A stretch of 5,967 nucleotides of DNA from Candidatus Methanosuratincola sp. (GTDB taxonomy: Archaea > Thermoproteota > Methanomethylicia > Methanomethylicales > Methanomethylicaceae). The notes under the pieces were generated by a model. It did no database searches. It was not told the origin of the DNA and saw only the letters and a program-made list of their open reading frames with translations. Both the position numbers and the translations under genes were made by a program. Below are positions 1 to 4,221 of this stretch, one piece after another. The stretch is taken from positions 1-5,967 of the forward strand of contig JARYLH010000087.1 in the NCBI GenBank assembly GCA_029907755.1, written 5' to 3'. Within the stretch, counting starts at the first letter, position 1; the number at the start of each line of letters is the position of its first letter.

Positions 1-286
1 CATGGGACTCAGCCAGACCTGGGGGGTGCTGGTCCAGACGGTGATTAACGGGGGACCCGCGGATCGTGCGGGTGTCAGGGGAGGTAACCAGTCCGTGACG
101 GTCGGCGGGGAGGTGATCCGCGCTGGCGGCGACGTCATCCTCTACATCGACGGCGTGAAGATAAAGAGCATGGACGAGCTCTCCTCGTACCTGGTGACCC
201 GCTACCCCGGTCAGGAGGTGACCCTCACCGTCCTCAGGGACGGGGCTGTCAAGGAGATCCCCGTCACCCTGGGAGCAAGGTCCTAG
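1..286 (+). CDS. HtrA/DegP-like serine protease, C-terminal PDZ domain (5' partial)
   Basis: This is the last ~94 codons of a longer gene; the frame is open at the window edge. The visible part is one PDZ domain: a carboxylate-binding-loop-like segment (TWGVLVQTV), a PADRAGVRGG turn-helix, a GGDVILYIDG strand-turn and a final strand with VTLTVLRDG. This order is typical of the PDZ domain after the trypsin-like domain in HtrA/DegP proteases, which handle misfolded envelope or secreted proteins. The ATG at base 2 is very probably internal (family members often read AMGL just before this loop), so it should not be taken as the start. The catalytic His-Asp-Ser triad and any signal peptide or membrane anchor lie upstream, so protease activity cannot be confirmed here. 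Another PDZ protein, such as a site-2-type protease, is possible but fits less well. The gene ends with TAG, 98 nt before the tRNA, and is probably unrelated in function to the genes that follow. Confidence 0.82.
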   Translation, partial: MGLSQTWGVLVQTVINGGPADRAGVRGGNQSVTVGGEVIRAGGDVILYIDGVKIKSMDELSSYLVTRYPGQEVTLTVLRDGAVKEIPVTLGARS

Positions 287-291
287 CGACC

Positions 292-333
292 GCGGATCGA
301 CAAGGCAGGCTCTAAGCGCGATCCGGGATCCGC
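292..333. repeat. Overlapping short inverted repeats downstream of the protease gene
   Basis: GCGGATC (292-298) is complementary to GATCCGC (327-333). The overlapping CGGATCG (293-299) is complementary to CGATCCG (319-325). The left arm can therefore pair with either of two right arms in mutually exclusive hairpins. The nearest T-run (TTTTT, 351-355) lies about 18 nt beyond the second arm and also belongs to the tRNA promoter, so a terminator role is only a guess. GATCC-type palindromes can arise by chance at this GC content. Confidence 0.3.
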
Positions 334-345
334 TGCCCAGCAAGA

Positions 346-360
346 CAAAATTTTTAATAA
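346..360 (+). promoter_or_regulatory. TATA-like promoter of the tRNA-Tyr gene
   Basis: An AT-only tract (AAAATTTTTAATAA, ending at 360) stands out in GC-rich sequence. Its TTTTTAATA core is centred about 30 nt upstream of the mature tRNA 5' end. Archaeal TATA boxes sit about 26 nt before the transcription start, so a start near 380, a few bases before the tRNA, is predicted. The 5' leader would then be removed by RNase P. The A-rich stretch just before the T-run could serve as the BRE. The TTTTT could also help end transcription of the upstream protease gene. Confidence 0.6.
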
Positions 361-384
361 AGGGTCCGGATATCTTTACCCCAG

Positions 385-522
385 CCCGCCCTAGCTCAGT
401 GGTAGAGCGCCCGGCTGTAGACCGATGGTCGCGCGTGGGAAGTCGCCTGTGGCGGAAGATGTCCTCGCGCCAGCAGGGCAAATACCGGGTGGTCGCTGGT
501 TCAAATCCGGCGGGCGGGACCA
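385..522 (+). tRNA. tRNA-Tyr (GTA anticodon), intron-containing, CCA encoded
   Basis: The full cloverleaf can be folded by eye. The acceptor stem 385-391 pairs perfectly with 512-518. U8-A9 are at 392-393. The D-stem is 394-397/405-408 with an AGTGGTA loop. The anticodon stem 410-414 pairs with 485-489. The variable loop is 490-494. The T-stem 495-499 pairs with 507-511 with one U-G pair. The T-loop is TTCAAAT (500-506). A73 is base 519 and CCA is 520-522. The anticodon GTA is at 417-419, giving Tyr. The first pair is C1-G72 with A73, the known identity set of archaeal and eukaryotic tRNA-Tyr, which supports the call independently. Removing the intron (421-483) leaves two 36-nt exons (385-420 and 484-519), or 72 nt before CCA. 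The gene lies between the protease gene and the RNA polymerase operon, on the same strand. Confidence 0.96.
421..483 (+). other. tRNA-Tyr intron (63 nt) at position 37/38 with bulge-helix-bulge splice sites
   Basis: The cloverleaf closes only if 421-483 is excised, which places the intron between G37 (420) and A38 (484), the usual archaeal site. The junctions match the bulge-helix-bulge geometry cut by the archaeal splicing endonuclease. The 5' bulge is AG^A (419-421) and the 3' bulge is AT^A (482-484), each cleaved after its second base. They are separated by a 4-position helix of 415-418 against 478-481. That helix contains one C-A mismatch (415/481) and one U-G pair (418/478), so it is weaker than the consensus. 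Inside the intron, 422-423 pairs with 476-477, 426-428 with 470-472 and 430-433 with 466-469, and an apical hairpin forms at 444-454. It is too short and too closed to code for a homing endonuclease. Confidence 0.88.
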
Positions 523-556
523 CCTCCTTTTGGGCAGAGCACAGTATCGCGCACGA

Positions 557-573
557 GCAAAAACTTTATTAAT
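557..573 (+). promoter_or_regulatory. BRE/TATA-like promoter of the rpoH-rpoB-rpoA1 operon
   Basis: A purine-rich BRE-like stretch (GCAAAAA, about 557-563) is followed by a TATA-like TTTATTAA (565-572). This is the only strong AT-rich element between the tRNA end and rpoH. The usual TATA-to-start spacing puts transcription initiation near 590-597, giving an rpoH leader of about 50 nt. The T-rich run just downstream (577-584, TTTGTTTT) may also serve as a U-rich terminator for the tRNA transcript. The operon might additionally receive read-through from the tRNA promoter. Confidence 0.6.
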
Positions 574-596
574 TGCTTTGTTTTGCTGAAAGGTAG

Positions 597-608
597 CCCG
601 GTTTCGGG
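597..608 (+). promoter_or_regulatory. Small GC-rich hairpin at the predicted 5' end of the rpo transcript
   Basis: CCCG (597-600) pairs with CGGG (605-608) around a GTTT loop, and a G-U pair (596/609) can extend the stem to five pairs. It sits within a few bases of the transcription start predicted from the TATA box. No T-run follows directly, so it does not look like a terminator. It could stabilise the leader or affect early elongation, but it is short enough to be chance. Confidence 0.3.
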
Positions 609-644
609 TGTCTCTTGAGTCACTCTGTTTTGTGGTGGTAGCGT

Positions 645-884
645 TTGGGCAAGTTCGATCTTTTAAAACACGAGCTCGTGCCGCAGTTCCGAATAATGAC
701 AAAGGAAGAGATTGAGCAGCTCAGGAAGAACCTGGGCGTGAGGAAGGAAGACCTGCCGTGGATGCTGAAGAGCGACCCCGTGAGCAAGGCGATCGGGGCG
801 AAGCCAGGGGACGTGGTAGAGATTATCCGGAAGAGCCCCGTGGCCGGGCGATCAGTGGCTTATAGGTATGTTGTTCCAGGGTGA
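645..884 (+). CDS. rpoH: DNA-directed RNA polymerase subunit H (RpoH/Rpb5 C-terminal homologue)
   Basis: This 79-residue protein is the archaeal RNA polymerase subunit H, equivalent to the C-terminal assembly domain of eukaryotic Rpb5. It binds the largest subunit as part of the lower jaw that grips downstream DNA. The family hallmarks are all present: HELVP at residues 9-13, then a helical segment with E/K-rich residues, then SDPVSKAIGAKPGDVVEI (43-60), IIRKSP (60-65) and the closing YRYVV (73-77). The length is normal for the family. The start is a TTG. An in-frame TAG at 639-641 rules out any start further upstream, and the next ATG (696, residue 18) would remove the conserved HELVP motif. 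A GGTGG ribosome-binding-like stretch (634-638) sits 6 nt before the TTG. The stop overlaps the rpoB start by one base (TGATG), so translation is probably coupled. It is the first gene of the polymerase operon. Confidence 0.96.
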   Translation: MGKFDLLKHELVPQFRIMTKEEIEQLRKNLGVRKEDLPWMLKSDPVSKAIGAKPGDVVEIIRKSPVAGRSVAYRYVVPG

Positions 885-3800
885 TGTTTTTGAGCGAGAT
901 CAGCATGGATGAGCGTTGGTCCCTGATAGAGGCTTTCTTCAGGGAAAAGGGTCTTGTAAGGCAGCACCTAGACTCCTATGACGATTTTGTGAGGAGCAAG
1001 CTGCAGGAGGTTGTGAACGAGCAGGGGGTGATCGAGACCGACCTCCCTGGCTTCAAGATCAAGCTGGGCAAGATCACAGTGGGCAAGCCGGCGATCCATG
1101 AAGCCGACGGCTCGGAGAAGGAGATATACCCGATGGAGGCGCGCCAGCGGAACCTCACGTACTCCGCCTCGCTGCACCTCAAGGTCACTCCCATCGAGGA
1201 CGGCTTCGAGGACGAGGAGGTCTCCGTCTTCGTCGGGAAGCTGCCGATCATGGTTAAGTCCTCTTTCTGCACCCTTTCGCGGCTCTCCCCGGAGGAGCTG
1301 ATCGCCAACGGGGAGGACCCCGCGGATCCGGGTGGCTACTTCATAATCAACGGCTCCGAGAGGGTCGTGGTGATCCAGGAGGACCTGGCAGTAAACCGCA
1401 TCCTCGTCGACGTGATGGAGGGCGCATCGCCAGTCACCCACGTCGCCAAGGTCTTCTCGGCGACCTCGGGCTTCAGGGTCCCTGTCACACTCGAGAGGAT
1501 GAAGGATGCGACATTCCAGGTCTCCTTCCCGTCCATCCCCGGCAGGATATCGCTCGCTATACTGATGAAGGCTCTCGGCGCATCATCGGACAAGGAGATT
1601 GTCGAGTTTGTCTCGGGCGACCCTGCGATCCAGCGGGCCATGATACCAACCCTCGAGGGTGCAATCGAGATCAACACAGTTGAGGACGCGCTGGACTACA
1701 TTGGGAACAGGATCGCGATAGGGCAGACCAAGGAGTACAGGGTCGAGCGCGCGATGCAGGTCCTCGACAAGTACCTGCTCCCGCACCTCGGGCTCACCGC
1801 CAATGACAGGAAGAAGAAGGCGCTGTATCTCGGGCAGATGGCCGAGAAGCTGATCGAGCTCTCCCTGGGCATGAGGTCTCCGGACGACAAGGACCACTAT
1901 GCTAACAAGAGGCTCAAGCTAGCAGGAGACCTGCTGGCTGGGCTGTTCAGAGTCGCCTTCAAGAGCTTCTGCCGCGACATGAAGTACCAGCTGGAGCGGG
2001 CGAAGAGCAGGAGCCGGAAGATCTCGATCCAGACGCTGGTCAGGGCAGACGTGATCACCGAGCGGCTGAGGCACGCGCTTGCGACCGGCAACTGGGTCGG
2101 CGGCAAGGCAGGCGTGAGCCAGCTCCTCGACAGGACCAACTACCTCTCGACGATCGGACACCTGAGGAGGATAATCTCGCCTCTGAGCAGGTCGCAGCCC
2201 CACTTCGAGGCACGCGACCTACATTCGACCCAGTGGGGGAGGCTCTGCCCGAGCGAGACCCCTGAAGGGCCGAACTGCGGGCTGGTCAAGAACCTCGCTC
2301 TGATGGCATTCATATCCGTGGGCATCGACGAGCGCCCGGTCGAGGAGCTCCTGTACGAGCTCAACACCGAGCCCGTCGAGGAGGCACGCAAGCAGGGGAT
2401 CTCGGGGGCCAAGGTCATACTCAACGGGAGGCTCATCGGGATACACCAGAAGCCCGAGCTCCTCGTTGCCGACTTGAGGAGGCTCAGGCGGAGGGGCAAG
2501 CTCCACCACGAGGTCAACGTCGCCCACTACCGGTACGGCAGCATAAACGAGGTTTATGTCAACTGCGACGCGGGCAGGGTCAGGCGCCCGCTCCTCATCG
2601 TGGACAACGGAGTCCCGCGCCTCACGAGGGAGCACGTCCAGAAGCTGGCCTCCGGTGAGTGGACCTGGAACGACCTCATCAACCAGGGCATCGTTGAGTA
2701 CATTGACGCGGAAGAGGAGGAGAATTCGTACATAGCCCTGGACTCTAAGCACCTGGACAGGGAGCGGACCCATATGGAGATCGTCCCGTCCACGATCCTT
2801 GGGATCAGCGCCTCGATGATACCCTACCTTGAGGCGAACCAGTCCCCCAGGAACACCTACGGATCGGCGATGGTCAAGCAGTCGCTGGGCTTCTACGCCG
2901 CCAACTTCTCCAAGAGGCTAGACACGAGGGGCCACCTCCTCCACTACCCGCAGAAGCCCCTCGTCAATACCAGGCCTGCCAAGATGCTGGCGCTGGACAG
3001 GCGCCCTGCGGGTCAGAACTTTGTGGTCGCTATCCTCTCCTATTCGGGCTACAACATAGAGGACGCCCTGATAATGAACAAGTCCTCGGTCGAGCGCGGT
3101 CTCGGGAGATCCTCGTTCTTCAGGTGCTACGAGACTGAGGAGAGGAGGTACCCCGGCGGCCAGGAAGATAAGGTAGAGGTTCCTAACCCGAACGTCAGGG
3201 GCTACAGGACGACTGAGTCCTACCGGTTCCTGGGCGACGACGGCATAATCGAGCCAGAGTCGATGATAAGCGGCGGGGACGTCCTGATAGGCAAGACGAG
3301 CCCGCCTAGGTTCCTCGAGGAGTACCGTGAGTTCGAGACCACGGGCCCGATGCGGAGGGAGACCTCCGTTTCCATGAGGGCTGGCGAGGACGGCGTCGTC
3401 GACCTCGTTATCGTCACAGAGACTTCTGACGGGAACAAGCTGGTCAAGATCAGGGTCAGGAACGAGCGCGTGCCTGAGCTGGGCGACAAGTTCGCGTCCA
3501 GGCACGGACAGAAGGGCGTCGTGGGGATGCTCGTCCCCCAGTACGACATGCCATACACCGAGGACGGGGTCGTCCCGGACCTTATAATCAACCCGCACGC
3601 AATCCCGTCGCGAATGACCTTGGGTCAGCTGCTGGAGGTGCTGGGAGGCAAGGCATCCGCGGTCTCCGGGGAGCAGATCGACGGGACCGCATTCTGCGGC
3701 ACGAAGGAGAGCCGTATGAGGGAGCTGCTGAGGAAGAACGGCTTCAAGTCCACCGGCAAGGAGATAATGTACGACGGCAGGACCGGCAGGGTGCTGGAGG

Positions 3801-4219
3801 CCGAGGTGTTCATCGGGATCGCCTATTACCTGAAGCTGCACCACATGGTCGCGGACAAGATGCACGCACGCGCAAGGGGTCCCGTTCAGATACTCACGAG
3901 GCAGCCTACAGAGGGCAGGGCAAGGGAAGGCGGACTCAGGTTCGGGGAGATGGAGCGCGACTGCCTGATAGGGCACGGCGCGGCCATGCTACTGAAGGAG
4001 AGGCTCCTCGACGAATCGGACAGGAGCTCGGTGCACATCTGCGAGGACTGCGGTCTAATCGCCTACTACGACAGGGTCAAGGACAGGTATGTCTGCCCGG
4101 TCTGCGGCGAGAAGGCGAAGACGACCACCGTCGTCATGTCATACGCCTTCAAGCTGCTGCTGCAGGAGCTGATGAGCCTTGGGATAGCCCCGCGCCTTAA
4201 ACTGGAGGAGAGGGTCTGA
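884..4219 (+). CDS. rpoB: DNA-directed RNA polymerase subunit B (unsplit second-largest subunit)
   Basis: This is the second-largest RNA polymerase subunit (Rpb2/bacterial beta homologue), about 1,111 residues. It forms one side of the active-site cleft, with protrusion, lobe, fork, hybrid-binding and clamp-anchor regions. Residues are counted from the ATG at 884. Signatures run in order: GLVRQHLDSYDDF near the N-terminus; PMEARQRNLTYSA; DPGGYFIINGSERVVV; DDKDHYANKRLKLAGDLL (334-351); EARDLHSTQWGRLCPSETPE (442-461, fork); SGYNIEDALIMN (721-732, with the acidic E726-D727 pair near the catalytic site); GDKFASRHGQKG (867-878, nucleotide- and hybrid-contacting lysines); GEMERDCLIGHGA; and a C-terminal zinc site C1053-X2-C1056-X14-C1071-X2-C1074 in the clamp. 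No frame break occurs where euryarchaeal B''/B' splits lie. ATG 884 is preferred because it overlaps the rpoH stop. GTG 881 and ATG 905 (giving MDERWSLIEAFF, closer to many homologues' N-termini) are alternatives. rpoA1 begins 2 nt after the stop. Confidence 0.98.
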   Translation: MFLSEISMDERWSLIEAFFREKGLVRQHLDSYDDFVRSKLQEVVNEQGVIETDLPGFKIKLGKITVGKPAIHEADGSEKEIYPMEARQRNLTYSASLHLKVTPIEDGFEDEEVSVFVGKLPIMVKSSFCTLSRLSPEELIANGEDPADPGGYFIINGSERVVVIQEDLAVNRILVDVMEGASPVTHVAKVFSATSGFRVPVTLERMKDATFQVSFPSIPGRISLAILMKALGASSDKEIVEFVSGDPAIQRAMIPTLEGAIEINTVEDALDYIGNRIAIGQTKEYRVERAMQVLDKYLLPHLGLTANDRKKKALYLGQMAEKLIELSLGMRSPDDKDHYANKRLKLAGDLLAGLFRVAFKSFCRDMKYQLERAKSRSRKISIQTLVRADVITERLRHALATGNWVGGKAGVSQLLDRTNYLSTIGHLRRIISPLSRSQPHFEARDLHSTQWGRLCPSETPEGPNCGLVKNLALMAFISVGIDERPVEELLYELNTEPVEEARKQGISGAKVILNGRLIGIHQKPELLVADLRRLRRRGKLHHEVNVAHYRYGSINEVYVNCDAGRVRRPLLIVDNGVPRLTREHVQKLASGEWTWNDLINQGIVEYIDAEEEENSYIALDSKHLDRERTHMEIVPSTILGISASMIPYLEANQSPRNTYGSAMVKQSLGFYAANFSKRLDTRGHLLHYPQKPLVNTRPAKMLALDRRPAGQNFVVAILSYSGYNIEDALIMNKSSVERGLGRSSFFRCYETEERRYPGGQEDKVEVPNPNVRGYRTTESYRFLGDDGIIEPESMISGGDVLIGKTSPPRFLEEYREFETTGPMRRETSVSMRAGEDGVVDLVIVTETSDGNKLVKIRVRNERVPELGDKFASRHGQKGVVGMLVPQYDMPYTEDGVVPDLIINPHAIPSRMTLGQLLEVLGGKASAVSGEQIDGTAFCGTKESRMRELLRKNGFKSTGKEIMYDGRTGRVLEAEVFIGIAYYLKLHHMVADKMHARARGPVQILTRQPTEGRAREGGLRFGEMERDCLIGHGAAMLLKERLLDESDRSSVHICEDCGLIAYYDRVKDRYVCPVCGEKAKTTTVVMSYAFKLLLQELMSLGIAPRLKLEERV
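4204..4214 (+). promoter_or_regulatory. Purine-rich ribosome binding region for rpoA1 inside the end of rpoB
   Basis: GGAGGAGAGGG lies within the last codons of rpoB, just before the rpoA1 ATG at 4222. The GGAGG part (4204-4208) is 13 nt from the ATG, somewhat far for a Shine-Dalgarno helix; the GAGAGGG end is closer. With only two bases between the rpoB stop and the rpoA1 start, termination-reinitiation coupling is likely and probably keeps the two large subunits near equal amounts. The purines also encode conserved-looking LEERV residues, so the signal is not independent of coding. Confidence 0.5.
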
Positions 4220-4221
4220 AA

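Noticed and set aside
421..483. A possible small RNA gene or insertion within the tRNA
   Set aside because: The bulge-helix-bulge arrangement and exact 37/38 position explain it fully as a tRNA intron. There is no coding capacity, terminal repeat or target duplication.
391..702. A 103-codon minus-strand frame covering the tRNA and the rpoH start
   Set aside because: It runs opposite the tRNA gene, its intron, the rpo promoter and the conserved N-terminus of rpoH, and has no protein-family resemblance.
2219..2773. A 184-codon minus-strand open frame, with other minus-strand frames of 60-160 codons along rpoB
   Set aside because: They mirror rpoB codon structure, overlap each other, and show no ribosome binding site, promoter or family resemblance.
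2918..3976. A 352-codon open frame on the minus strand opposite rpoB
   Set aside because: The plus strand here encodes strongly conserved RpoB motifs. The antisense translation is rich in L/V/P/R/H with no recognisable domain. Long antisense frames are expected opposite a GC-rich gene with few A/T third positions.
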